DNA of 64,000 nucleotides from G051132615 sp051132615 (GTDB lineage Bacteria > Pseudomonadota > Gammaproteobacteria > Burkholderiales > Neisseriaceae). How positions within the stretch are numbered: the stretch's first letter is position 1; every line of letters begins with the position of its first letter. Both the position numbers and the translations under genes were made by a program. Under the pieces are notes generated by a model. That model saw nothing but the letters and a program-made list of their open reading frames with translations, was not told where the DNA came from and searched no databases. Below are positions 26,616 through 35,045 of the stretch, in pieces. The stretch covers positions 2,232,001-2,296,000 of the forward strand of contig NZ_CP152375.1 of the NCBI RefSeq assembly GCF_051132615.1, read 5' to 3'.

Positions 26616-28115
26616 ATGAAACCTTCAATGTTAAAGAAAATAAGCGTTTATTGTACTGGTGCACTAACAGGAGTAGTGCTCAGTGTGAGTGTACAAAGTT
26701 TTGCCAATAACGAGCAAAATAGCTTACCTGTGTCTGAATTACGTACTTTTGCCGAAGTATATGGCAAAATTAAAAGTGATTATGTTGAACCTGTTACAGA
26801 TGATAAATTGATTCAAAATGCTGTAAAAGGGATGACTTCAGGTTTAGACCCTCACTCAGCTTATTTAACACCAACTGAATTTTCAGAATTGAAAGAAGGT
26901 ACATCTGGAGAGTTTGGGGGCTTAGGTATTGAAATTGCCCCAGAAGATGGTTATGTAAAAATTATTGCGCCAATTGAAGGCACACCCGCTGAACGAGCAG
27001 GGGTAAAAAGCGGGGATTTAATTGTCAAAATTGATGAAACTCAAACCCGTGATATTTCAACCAATGAAGCAGTTAAGTTAATGAGGGGAAAACCTGGAAC
27101 CAAAGTGACATTGACTTTGGCCAGAAAAGATGTAAACAAACCAATTGTGGTCAGTATCACACGCGCAATTATCAAAACAGTGAGTGTACGCTCGAAATTA
27201 ATTGAACCTGATTATGCTTATGTTCGTATTGCACAATTTCAGGAACGTACGCAAGAAAGCATGGTTGATGCCATCGTAAAAATGGCAGAAGAAAACAAAA
27301 AGCCCTTAAAAGGCTTAGTAATCGATTTACGTGATGACCCAGGTGGTTTACTTAACGGTGCGGTAGGTGTGTCTGCTGCTTTCTTACCTCAAGGCGCTTT
27401 GATTGTTTCAACAAAGGGACGCCGTAATGATGTGCAAATGCGCTTAACCGCAACGGCTTCTGACTATTTGATTGGTAGGGTAAAAGACCCAAATAGCCGT
27501 TTACCTGCATATATTAAAGATATTCCCATTACCATTTTGATTAACTCAGGTTCTGCTTCTGCTTCTGAGATTGTTTCTGGTGCGTTGCAAGATCATAAAC
27601 GAGCTGTCGTAGTGGGTACACAAAGCTTTGGTAAAGGCTCTGTTCAATCTATTTCACCATTAAGTAGTGGTGGTGGGATTAAATTAACCACGGCTTTATA
27701 CTACACACCTAATGATCGTTCTATTCAAGCTAAGGGGATTTTACCCGATGTAGAAGTAAAGGACAGTAATGACCGCTTTGAAGTAAGAGAAGCCGATTTA
27801 GGCGGACATTTGGCCAACCCTAATGGCGAAGAAGAAGTCACGACATTAAAGAAAAAAGCAGAAGAAGCCAGCGAACCTAAAGACAGTTCTGCCACAAGCA
27901 AAGATACAAAAGAAGATGACAAACTCTCTATTGAAGAGCGCATTAAAAATGCCAGAGAACCCAACCCAAGCAAAGATCCACAATTAGCCAAAGCACTGGC
28001 TTTAATTAAAGCGCCAGATCAATGGAAACAAAGCTTGGGTTTAGCGGCTAAAGCAGAGAAAAAGGTAGACGAAGAAAAGGCTAAAAAGGCAGATAAAACG
28101 TCCACTAAAAAATAG
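26616..28115 (+). CDS. ctpA: S41-family carboxyl-terminal processing protease
   Basis: I choose ATG 26616 (MKPSMLKKISVY, 499 aa) because it begins a signal peptide, whereas the longer frame adds 27 unlikely residues. The PDZ domain spans about residues 75-165 (GGLGIEIAPEDGYVKIIAPI). The peptidase core has the catalytic serine in NSGSASASEIVSGAL and the lysine in GTQSFGKGSVQ. CtpA-type proteases trim periplasmic and lipoprotein substrates, including cell-wall hydrolases. The last 100 residues are lysine/glutamate-rich and probably disordered. It ends the gpmI-envC-ctpA operon. Confidence 0.94.
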   Translation: MKPSMLKKISVYCTGALTGVVLSVSVQSFANNEQNSLPVSELRTFAEVYGKIKSDYVEPVTDDKLIQNAVKGMTSGLDPHSAYLTPTEFSELKEGTSGEFGGLGIEIAPEDGYVKIIAPIEGTPAERAGVKSGDLIVKIDETQTRDISTNEAVKLMRGKPGTKVTLTLARKDVNKPIVVSITRAIIKTVSVRSKLIEPDYAYVRIAQFQERTQESMVDAIVKMAEENKKPLKGLVIDLRDDPGGLLNGAVGVSAAFLPQGALIVSTKGRRNDVQMRLTATASDYLIGRVKDPNSRLPAYIKDIPITILINSGSASASEIVSGALQDHKRAVVVGTQSFGKGSVQSISPLSSGGGIKLTTALYYTPNDRSIQAKGILPDVEVKDSNDRFEVREADLGGHLANPNGEEEVTTLKKKAEEASEPKDSSATSKDTKEDDKLSIEERIKNAREPNPSKDPQLAKALALIKAPDQWKQSLGLAAKAEKKVDEEKAKKADKTSTKK

Positions 28116-28152
28116 TATTATAGAATAAAATACAAAGTTTTATTTAATTATG

Positions 28153-28192
28153 ATAGGCAAGCAATCAAGACAACGAGAGCTTGCCTATTTTA
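28153..28192 (+). terminator. terminator after ctpA
   Basis: ATAGGCAAGC (28153-28162) pairs with GCTTGCCTAT (28179-28188), followed by TTTTAT. Confidence 0.85.
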
Positions 28193-28266
28193 TATATTAA
28201 ATTAGATTAACTGTTATCTGATATGTTATTGTTCTGTTGCAAGGTCTGATTAAATATAATATTGGG

Positions 28267-28878
28267 TTAGGAGCAATAAGCATGCAAGATACTACCCACT
28301 AGAATATGGGCAGATCGGTTATAAGTACAGAGTATTTTGGTTCTAGTCCTATTAGAAAAAAATATCTTTAAAATGTATACGTGTATTAAGTTTAGTCCCC
28401 ATATCTGTTGAAAAATATCTTGTTGTTTTGTATAGGTGATAACACCTTGTACTTGGCCATTTATATAATAAATTTCAGATACTCTATGATTTTTGTCATT
28501 TCGGTGTATATAACTTCCCTGTAATAAGCCTTGGGTAAAATAAGCTTCTGATTCAATATTATAGTTAGGGTAATAAACACAATAATTACCTTCTATCCCA
28601 TAAGTTGGTTTCTGATAAGGAAAAGTGGCAGGATTTACGGTGGCTAACAATAAATAAGGATCAGTTCTACAGTTTAAACCACTAGTATCAACATAAAAGT
28701 CTTGAATAGTAATACATCCTTCTGGTGTAATACCTAAAAATTTACGATAAACTTTATGTGGTGTATAGGTGTTATTAATGAGTAATAAAATGGTGGTTTC
28801 TGTATTGGGAATTATTGTATTCAATTGCCAAGGAGCATTAGCGCTAGCGTGTTTGTCAATTGTAATTGGAGTTATCAT
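28267..28878 (-). CDS. hypothetical protein with MORN-like repeat
   Basis: The 203-residue product has no signal peptide or membrane segment. The centre contains a variant of the MORN/toxin-antitoxin-YwqK type repeat (YFTQGLLQGSYIHRN, then YYINGQVQGVITYTK, each an aromatic strand with a G.L.G turn). The last 50 residues look unrelated and may be a frameshifted or extended tail. Such repeats occur in immunity-type proteins of polymorphic toxin loci, and the gene faces one at 29332; I can say no more about function. Confidence 0.5.
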   Translation of the reverse strand: MITPITIDKHASANAPWQLNTIIPNTETTILLLINNTYTPHKVYRKFLGITPEGCITIQDFYVDTSGLNCRTDPYLLLATVNPATFPYQKPTYGIEGNYCVYYPNYNIESEAYFTQGLLQGSYIHRNDKNHRVSEIYYINGQVQGVITYTKQQDIFQQIWGLNLIHVYILKIFFSNRTRTKILCTYNRSAHILVGSILHAYCS

Positions 28879-29295
28879 TAATTTTTTTACCGTTATTGTT
28901 TGATCAGTAGATCATATTGTTATTAAGTTTTCACCATAAGACAAGAATTATGATTAAAGCTTTTATTAGATTCTTGCTATCTTTACTTTTATAGATATCA
29001 TTATTTGCATTATTGTTTGACTAGATAGATTATTTGGTAAATATGTATGAATGTTTGTTTTTGGCACAAAACAATGTTAGAAAGTCTCCATTAGCAATGA
29101 ATGAGAAGAGGCCCACCAAACTTAATTATTTAGAGTTCTATGAAATTCTTTCGGGTTTTAAAAAACAAAGAGTTAAATTAATTTTTGTTCTCTTTGATTC
29201 TTTTGCCTTCCGTTGATATCTACAAATAAATTGAGGGACATTCAGAGGTATCTTTCTGTTTGAAGAAAATAATATCCCAAAAATGAACTTAACTA
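28879..29295. other. intergenic region ahead of the RelA/SpoT-like toxin
   Basis: About 420 bases with one 60-codon plus-strand frame (29034-29216) that lacks recognisable motifs and a convincing ribosome site. It stands where the missing first part of the toxin gene would be, so a deletion joint is likely near 29295. Confidence 0.4.
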
Positions 29296-29331
29296 AATAC
29301 TCAAATCAAAAATACCATCAGCAATGGTAGT

Positions 29332-31866
29332 TTGCTTGCCCATTTAGATAAAGGCCTTCCCGTTCATGTCGATATTCAAAAAGTACTGGCACAACATGAA
29401 CCAGAATTGCCCGATGGACAACAAAAAAATATTAATCCAGAACGACAAAAGCAGATTAATGAACAACTGGCTCTTTTTAAAATAGATGAACAATTAGCCA
29501 AATTTAGCCCAAAACAGCAAGAATTACTTAAAGAGATTATGGTACAACTGATTAATAAGCACGCTGGTGATCCACCTAAGCTTAATTTAATCAGACATCT
29601 GGAGAATAAAGATGAATTACAACTCATTACAGCCAATAATAAAAATTTAAGTTTTCATCCTCAACAATACCTAGAACAATTTAAAGATCAGTTACAAGCA
29701 GAACGTCCCCCTTTATCTGATGAACGGCAAAAACAGATTAATCAATTGATGCAAACGCATGGTGTTGATATGCAGTTTGAGCAGAAATTTGATCAAAAGC
29801 ATTTTAATACTTTATATGGTGCCATAGGATACAGTATCCAAAACCATACAGGCACACCACCATTAGTCAATGATATTCGTGTAGATGAAAAACAGATCAA
29901 CATAGAACTTGCTGATGGTTACCAACTCAAAATAGACACCCAAGCTGTTTTAAATGGCGAGGTAGACCTTGAAAATTGTGCACAACGAGAACGCCTCCCT
30001 GTTATCGCACAAAGAGGCGAAACAGGAGAGAGCCTAGGGCGTAAGCTTGATCCAGAGAACCCCAAAGCAGCTTATGGTTATTTACTGGCGACAGAGCAGA
30101 TAAAACTCATCAGGGGTGATGATGGTCATGCCATTCCCAATATCAGACCTGACAAAGCCTACCATTACGATCCTAATCAATATGATCAAGCCCAAAAACA
30201 AGATTTGAGTAAGGTTGCTGGGTTAGCGATAGCCAAAGAGAGTCAATTTAATCAAGCCTTAGATCAGGCTAGAGCAGAGCTGGCTGCGCAAAAGAAACAA
30301 GAAGAACAACTCAAAGTTCAACAACAAACCGAACAAGCCAACCTCAATAAAGGGCAAATGAGTGAAGACCCTTATTATCAACAGATGCGCAAAGAACAAA
30401 AATTTGATCCTTTAAGTTATTTGAATAATAACCCGAAGAATGATCAGACTATTGTGTTAGCAACATTAGGGCTGATGACCCCTAGATTTACACCAAGTAG
30501 TAGTCCTTATTCGCAAAGAGCCCCTATTCAAGCAGATAAAGGATTTATTGACCGAGCCTTAGATAAAGCCAATGCTTTAAAAAATGAGGTTGTACAAAAC
30601 TATAATCATTTAGAAAACAAAGTTTCTCAAGTATTAAAAGTTGATGCCAATGATCATAGCTGGTTAGCTTATGGTAAAAGATATGCGGCTTCCCAAATAG
30701 GCGCCAATAAAGGTGCTGCTTTATGGGCAGAAGAGACTGTAACAGGCACCGTGAGCCTTGCTGTTGGGTTAACCAAAACGGTAGGAACAACTCAAATTCA
30801 GAATATAGATAATTTAAGTTTTGGCTTACTTTCAAAGGTGATGCCTAATGTCGTAAAAGAATCTAGAGCACATAATGCAGAAGTAGCTCAAACGACTTTA
30901 AATATTGGTAAGACAGTACTTAATTACAGTAAAGATGCTGCTTTAGATAATCTAAATCAATATAGCTTTGGTACTTTAGGCAAGAAATTTGATACGATAG
31001 CGCAAGCGAGTCAAAGACAACATGAAAGAGCCGAGCAAATTTTAAGTTGGGGCACAAACCAATTAAAAGAAGGCAAGGAAGCGTATTTGACAGGCGACTT
31101 TAATACACAAGCAAAACAGGTCAAAGTTGGGATTGATATTGCAACAGTAGTCATCCCATTTACGAAAGCTTCTACATTAAATAAAGGTATTAAAGTTGCT
31201 GATGGTCTTGCTGATATAAGTAAAGTTGAAAAAGGTTTAAAAATTGGTGATGAGGTTGCTGATCTTGCTAAACTCACAAATAAATTAGATATTGAGTCTT
31301 TCCAAAAATTTTATAAAATGGCTCCTGAGGCCAAAATTGAGATTGACAATATAGCTGAAAAAATTGCCACCAAATATGATGGGGTTGTGGCTAAAGCTCC
31401 TATAAAATCAGAAAGTAGAGCAATAGAGAAAATTGTGAATGAGTATGATGGAGATTATCTAAGAATTAAAGACCTAGCTAGAAATACTATTGTTGTTGAT
31501 GAAAAAAATATAGGACAAGTGGTTCAAGATTTAAAGAACTCAGGTGCACAAATTAAGGTAATAAATAGTGTGGATAACCCTATGGGGTATGGTGGTGTGA
31601 ATTCAACGATAAAGACGTCAACAGGTTTGACTGCTGAGATACAAGTAAACTCTCCAGCTATGATTTATGCGAAGGAGTCTGAGGAAGTTGCTAAAACTAT
31701 TTTAGGTAAAGAGCTGTATGAGCAAATGGCAACTAAAACAGGTTTACCTGGAGGAGAGGGACATAAATTATATGAACAATGGCGAGTGACTTCTGATATA
31801 AACCTTAAAGTAAAATTAGAGGAAGTAAGTCGTAAGTATTATGACGATATTAGAGGAAAAAATTAA
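29332..31866 (+). CDS. polymorphic toxin with RelA/SpoT-like C-terminal domain, 5'-truncated
   Basis: The frame is open from about 29296 with no ATG. TTG 29332 is the first usable start, but homology to the 51680 copy begins upstream of it, so about the first 85 residues are lost. Residues 1-230 hold imperfect repeats (LPDGQQKNINPERQKQINEQ; PLSDERQKQINQLM). A glutamine-rich coil (about 300-345) and a long helical pretoxin region (about 390-690) follow. The last 150 residues resemble RelA/SpoT nucleotidyltransferase folds: DGDYLRIKDLARNTIVV near 706, then GYGGVN near 752 and AEIQVNS near 767. The usual GYRSLH reads GYGGVN. Such toxins make alarmone-type nucleotides or modify RNA. Delivery route is unknown, and start loss may silence it. 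Confidence 0.65.
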   Translation: MLAHLDKGLPVHVDIQKVLAQHEPELPDGQQKNINPERQKQINEQLALFKIDEQLAKFSPKQQELLKEIMVQLINKHAGDPPKLNLIRHLENKDELQLITANNKNLSFHPQQYLEQFKDQLQAERPPLSDERQKQINQLMQTHGVDMQFEQKFDQKHFNTLYGAIGYSIQNHTGTPPLVNDIRVDEKQINIELADGYQLKIDTQAVLNGEVDLENCAQRERLPVIAQRGETGESLGRKLDPENPKAAYGYLLATEQIKLIRGDDGHAIPNIRPDKAYHYDPNQYDQAQKQDLSKVAGLAIAKESQFNQALDQARAELAAQKKQEEQLKVQQQTEQANLNKGQMSEDPYYQQMRKEQKFDPLSYLNNNPKNDQTIVLATLGLMTPRFTPSSSPYSQRAPIQADKGFIDRALDKANALKNEVVQNYNHLENKVSQVLKVDANDHSWLAYGKRYAASQIGANKGAALWAEETVTGTVSLAVGLTKTVGTTQIQNIDNLSFGLLSKVMPNVVKESRAHNAEVAQTTLNIGKTVLNYSKDAALDNLNQYSFGTLGKKFDTIAQASQRQHERAEQILSWGTNQLKEGKEAYLTGDFNTQAKQVKVGIDIATVVIPFTKASTLNKGIKVADGLADISKVEKGLKIGDEVADLAKLTNKLDIESFQKFYKMAPEAKIEIDNIAEKIATKYDGVVAKAPIKSESRAIEKIVNEYDGDYLRIKDLARNTIVVDEKNIGQVVQDLKNSGAQIKVINSVDNPMGYGGVNSTIKTSTGLTAEIQVNSPAMIYAKESEEVAKTILGKELYEQMATKTGLPGGEGHKLYEQWRVTSDINLKVKLEEVSRKYYDDIRGKN

Positions 31867-31867
31867 T

Positions 31868-32089
31868 ATGGGAATAAAAAGTAGTGCAGAATTAGCTATA
31901 CGTGATGTATATGTAGATTATGATTTAGAGGAAGTCATGTTTAGATGGAGTTTTCTAAAAAAACAGGCTTATAGGAAATTTTATAATGATGAAAAAGAAA
32001 GTCCAGTTCCTATAGATAATAAACTATATAACGAAGCTTTATTATTTGGAGATGAAATTTCCAAAGAGCAATATGAGCAAGGTAAATAG
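31868..32089 (+). CDS. predicted immunity protein for the RelA/SpoT-like toxin
   Basis: ATG 31868, one base after the toxin stop, opens a 73-residue acidic protein (VYVDYDLEEVMFRWSF near residue 13, NEALLFGDEISKEQYEQGK at the end). It is clearly a paralogue of the product of 32299-32523: both share DxxxEEVMFRW and NEALLFGDEIS.EQY.QGK. A small acidic gene immediately behind a toxin C-terminus is the normal place for immunity. I recognise no named immunity family. Confidence 0.65.
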   Translation: MGIKSSAELAIRDVYVDYDLEEVMFRWSFLKKQAYRKFYNDEKESPVPIDNKLYNEALLFGDEISKEQYEQGK

Positions 32090-32092
32090 GTC

Positions 32093-32299
32093 AAGGAGGG
32101 CATGCTTATATTTTGCATCCTTTACGTTTTAGGTAAAAAGTTGTATGAGCAAATGGCAACTAAAACAGGTTTATCAGGAGGAGAAGGACATAAATTATAT
32201 GAACAATGGAGAATATTAAACATCAATAGTTCAGAAGCGAGAGAAATAGCAGAAAAAAGTAAACACTATTACCAATCAGTAAGAGAAAGTTCTAAATAA
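32093..32299 (+). pseudogene. HD-hydrolase scrap fused to an orphan toxin tail
   Basis: Bases 32093-32129 match 32623-32659 with about five differences and in one frame read GHAYILHPLRF, the HD signature of RelA/SpoT-type hydrolases. From 32130 the sequence switches to the last 55 residues of the toxin (GKKLYEQMATKTG, GGEGHKLYEQWR) and then diverges (NINSSEAREIAEKSKHYY). It ends with a one-base overlap with the next immunity gene. This is a silent donor-type cassette; it lacks the catalytic part and cannot be toxic as it stands. Confidence 0.7.
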
Positions 32300-32523
32300 T
32301 GGGTATTGAAAAAGGCCAACGTTTTAATGAAGAAGATATTTATATCGATTATCCTTTTGAAGAGGTAATGTTTCGTTGGGATCATTCAATAAAAAAGGTA
32401 TTCCATAAATTTTATGGAAAAGATGAAATTGAGCAACCAATAGAACAATCAAATAAATTGTTAAATGAAGCTTTATTGTTTGGCGATGAAATATCTGAAG
32501 AGCAGTATTTTCAAGGTAAATAA
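32299..32523 (+). CDS. second immunity-type protein (paralogue of 31868)
   Basis: The 74-residue acidic protein aligns with the 31868 product over its whole length: EDIYIDYPFEEVMFRWDH near residue 11 and NEALLFGDEISEEQYFQGK at the end. It overlaps the orphan toxin tail by one base, so the pair forms a second toxin-tail/immunity cassette. Retention of an intact frame suggests it still protects against toxins carrying the matching tail. Confidence 0.65.
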   Translation: MGIEKGQRFNEEDIYIDYPFEEVMFRWDHSIKKVFHKFYGKDEIEQPIEQSNKLLNEALLFGDEISEEQYFQGK

Positions 32524-32549
32524 GGTTACATTGGTATAGGTATAAAAAA

Positions 32550-32712
32550 ATGCAAGATAAACCATAGAAGTTACATTACAACTTGCTTTTTGCTTTAAAT
32601 GCACATAAAGATCAGGTAGATAAAGGAGTACATGCTTACATTCTACATCCTTTACGTTTAATGATGCGGTTTGCTGATGAAACAATGCAAATTATTTCAT
32701 TATCAATTGTCT
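32550..32712 (+). pseudogene. remnant of a small RelA/SpoT-type HD hydrolase
   Basis: From ATG 32550 the frame reads MQDKP, a stop, then ALNAHKDQVDKG and VHAYILHPLRLMMRFADETMQ before losing similarity. AH..Q.DK....YILHPLR is the N-terminal metal-binding half of the (p)ppGpp hydrolase HD fold (SpoT, MESH1, small alarmone hydrolases). The downstream HD and ED motifs are missing. It occupies the position after immunity gene 2, matching the scrap after immunity gene 1. Confidence 0.7.
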
Positions 32713-32844
32713 TTTGTATTTGGCGTTTTAAGTGGTTTATTGTATTTGGTTTTCTTTTTTAAGTCTCAAAAAAATTTTTTCGCAAGGATAGGGATTGTGA
32801 TGAGTTTTTTAGTGATTGTATGCTTGTTTCTTATCCCGAAATGA
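32677..32844 (+). CDS. possible small two-helix membrane protein
   Basis: ATG 32677 opens 55 residues with two hydrophobic stretches (LSFVFGVLSGLLYLVFFF and VMSFLVIVCLFLI) separated by KSQKNFFAR. It overlaps the HD remnant in another frame and has no strong ribosome site, so it may be chance in AT-rich DNA. Confidence 0.3.
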   Translation: MKQCKLFHYQLSFVFGVLSGLLYLVFFFKSQKNFFARIGIVMSFLVIVCLFLIPK

Positions 32845-32891
32845 AGAAGAAATGATAGTTGGTATTTTTTAAATCAAATGGTTGGAGGGTG

Positions 32892-32930
32892 TAGGCTTGG
32901 TCTATATAAAACATATAGACCAAGCCTATA
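32892..32930. repeat. long hairpin downstream of apt
   Basis: TAGGCTTGGTCTATA pairs perfectly with TATAGACCAAGCCTA around a short AT loop, ten bases past the apt stop. It probably ends apt transcription, although no clear T run follows on either strand. Confidence 0.6.
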
Positions 32931-32938
32931 AAATCACA

Positions 32939-33502
32939 TTACTTTAATGTACCGTTAACCTGACATACAGTAAATAATGGTAAGCCTGTTTCTCTGATTT
33001 TTTGTCCGCCTGCTAAATCATTAAATTCGATAATAGCGGCTGCTTCAACAACTTCGGCCTCTAGTCGTTTTAACAATTTATGGCCAGCCAACATCGTCCC
33101 TCCTGTTGCGATCAGATCATCAATCAATACCACTCGATCACCTTTTTTGACCGCATCAGAATGAATTTCTACGGCTGCATTGCCATATTCAAGTTCATAC
33201 GTTTCAGATACTGTATCAAAGGGAAGTTTGCCTTTTTTTCGGATGGGAATAAACCCAACATTGAGTTGATAAGCAATAGCGGAACCTAAAATAAACCCTC
33301 TGGCATCTAGCCCAACAATATAGTCAATATGTTCACCTAAGTAACGATGAACAAAAATATCAATCAAAATACGAAATGTTTTTGGGTTTTGTAAGAGTGG
33401 GGTAATATCATGAAATAAAATGCCTGGTGCTGGCCAGTTAGGGATTTTTCGAATAGATTTCTCTATAAACTGTGCATAGTCAAGATCACTGATTTCATTC
33501 AT
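32939..33502 (-). CDS. apt: adenine phosphoribosyltransferase
   Basis: The product is 187 residues from ATG 33502, which has a good ribosome site (ttggagaatatc). The longer reading from 33514 would use that site's bases as codons. It makes AMP from adenine and PRPP. Diagnostic segments are IPNWPAPGILFHDITPLLQ near residue 18, GLDARGFILGSAIAYQLN near residue 60, and the PRPP loop VVLIDDLIATGGTMLAG near residue 125. It lies just downstream of a purine permease on the same strand, with a perfect palindrome between them, so uptake and salvage of adenine are probably co-expressed. Confidence 0.95.
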   Translation of the reverse strand: MNEISDLDYAQFIEKSIRKIPNWPAPGILFHDITPLLQNPKTFRILIDIFVHRYLGEHIDYIVGLDARGFILGSAIAYQLNVGFIPIRKKGKLPFDTVSETYELEYGNAAVEIHSDAVKKGDRVVLIDDLIATGGTMLAGHKLLKRLEAEVVEAAAIIEFNDLAGGQKIRETGLPLFTVCQVNGTLK

Positions 33503-33517
33503 GATATTCTCCAAATA

Positions 33518-33541
33518 ATTGGCTCAAATATTTGAGCCAAT
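33518..33541. promoter_or_regulatory. perfect 24-bp palindrome between the purine permease and apt
   Basis: The half-site ATTGGCTCAAAT is followed directly by its exact reverse complement. It begins six bases after the permease stop and ends 15 bases before the apt ATG. It could be an operator for a dimeric regulator or an RNA hairpin that processes the transcript. It does not resemble the PurR box. Confidence 0.55.
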
Positions 33542-33547
33542 AGTTAT

Positions 33548-34870
33548 TTAACCCAAAATAACAAATTTTAATACCCATAAAATAGAAACGATAAAAACAG
33601 TCGGAGTGACATCTTTTATGCGTCCAGATAGTATTTTAATGACAGTATAAGAAATAAAACCAAGCGCAATACCATTGGCAATAGAGTAGGTAAAAGGCAT
33701 GGCTATTGCTGTGATAAAAGCAGGAGCCGCTTCAGTCAAGTCGCTCCAGTCAATTTCGGCAAAACCTCTTGCCATTAATACGGCAACAAACAGTAAAGCA
33801 GGTGCAATAGCAAACTCAGGTACTGTTTTTGCCAAAGGCGAAAACCATAAGCACGCTAAGAAAAGAATAGCCACTACGCAAGCGGTTAGCCCTGTTTTCC
33901 CACCCACAGCAGCACCTGCAGCAGACTCAACATAAGCAACAGTAGAAGACGTGCCTAAAGCGGCACCTGCGACAATAGCGGTAGAGTCGGCCAAGAGTGC
34001 TTTTTTTAAGCGAGGCAGTTTACCGTCCTTTAATAAATTGGCTCTGTGTGCTACTGCAACCAGTGTACCAGAACTATCGAATAAATCGACAAAGAAAAAA
34101 ACAAAAATCACCCCCAACATACTTGAAGATAGAGCTCCCTTTAGATCCATTTGCATAAAAGTTGGTTCTAAAGAAGGTGGGGGAGAAACAATACCAGCAA
34201 ATTGGGCATGCCCTGTTAAAACGGCGGCAATGGTAATGGTCAAAATACCAATGATCACTGCCCCTTTAATTTTAAAAGCATCAAGCGCAATAATCAGGAA
34301 AAAACCGCAAATGGCGTAAATTGCGGCAGGTTCGGTTAAATTGCCTAAAGTGATATAGGTTTCAGGATGTGATTTAACAATACCTGCACCTTTTAAAGCA
34401 ATAAGGCCTAGAAATAAACCAATACCTGCTGCAATAGAAAACTTAAGTGATTTGGGTAAGGCATTAATTAAAGCTTCACGTATTTTGAATAGACTCAGTA
34501 AAATGAATAAAATACCTGAGAAAAATACCGCCCCTAAGGCAATTTCCCAAGATACGCCCATACCTTTAACAACAGAAAAAGTAAAATAAGCATTCAGTCC
34601 CATACCTGGTGCTAAAGCAACTGGGTAGTTGGCAACGATGCCCATCATTGCAGAACCTAATGCAGCAGCAATACAGGTTGCCACAAAAACGGCTTCGTGA
34701 TTCATGCCTGAACCGGCTAAGATATTTGGGTTGGCAACAACAATATAACTCATTGCCAAAAAGATGGTTAAACCTGCTAGAACTTCCGTTTTGACGTTGG
34801 TGCCATTTTCAGAAAGTTTGAAAAAACGATCTAAAAAAGACAGTTGCCCATTGGTGGTTTGCCCGTTCAT
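33548..34870 (-). CDS. NCS2-family purine permease (AdeP/AzgA type)
   Basis: This 440-residue transporter of the NCS2 AzgA-like group has about 12-14 helices. FFKLSENGTNVKTEVLAGLTIF leads into FLAMSYIVVANPNIL near residue 40. The motifs APGMGLNAYFTFSVV near residue 87 and DLFDSSGTLVAVAHRANLL near residue 260 are those of AdeP/PurP and GhxP, which import adenine or guanine/hypoxanthine with protons. The adjacent apt favours adenine. ALGTSSTVAYVESAAGAAVGG near residue 305 (split here) is the other conserved substrate-site region. Confidence 0.92.
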   Translation of the reverse strand: MNGQTTNGQLSFLDRFFKLSENGTNVKTEVLAGLTIFLAMSYIVVANPNILAGSGMNHEAVFVATCIAAALGSAMMGIVANYPVALAPGMGLNAYFTFSVVKGMGVSWEIALGAVFFSGILFILLSLFKIREALINALPKSLKFSIAAGIGLFLGLIALKGAGIVKSHPETYITLGNLTEPAAIYAICGFFLIIALDAFKIKGAVIIGILTITIAAVLTGHAQFAGIVSPPPSLEPTFMQMDLKGALSSSMLGVIFVFFFVDLFDSSGTLVAVAHRANLLKDGKLPRLKKALLADSTAIVAGAALGTSSTVAYVESAAGAAVGGKTGLTACVVAILFLACLWFSPLAKTVPEFAIAPALLFVAVLMARGFAEIDWSDLTEAAPAFITAIAMPFTYSIANGIALGFISYTVIKILSGRIKDVTPTVFIVSILWVLKFVILG

Positions 34871-35045
34871 GAACTTGTCCGTGTAAAAGGCGAAATGTTG
34901 GCATATTATATCAAAAGTTTCAATATCAATAGGTGAACTACTTAATAATTGGCTATGTTTTTTGAACTAAATGTGGGTAAAAAGAACTAATAAATATAAT
35001 GAAAATTTATTCATCAAAAAATAATTAATTGAAAAGGGCACTAAA

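Noticed and set aside
29034..29216. 60-codon frame before the RelA/SpoT-like toxin
   Set aside because: No similarity to the missing toxin N-terminus, no ribosome site, no recognisable motif.
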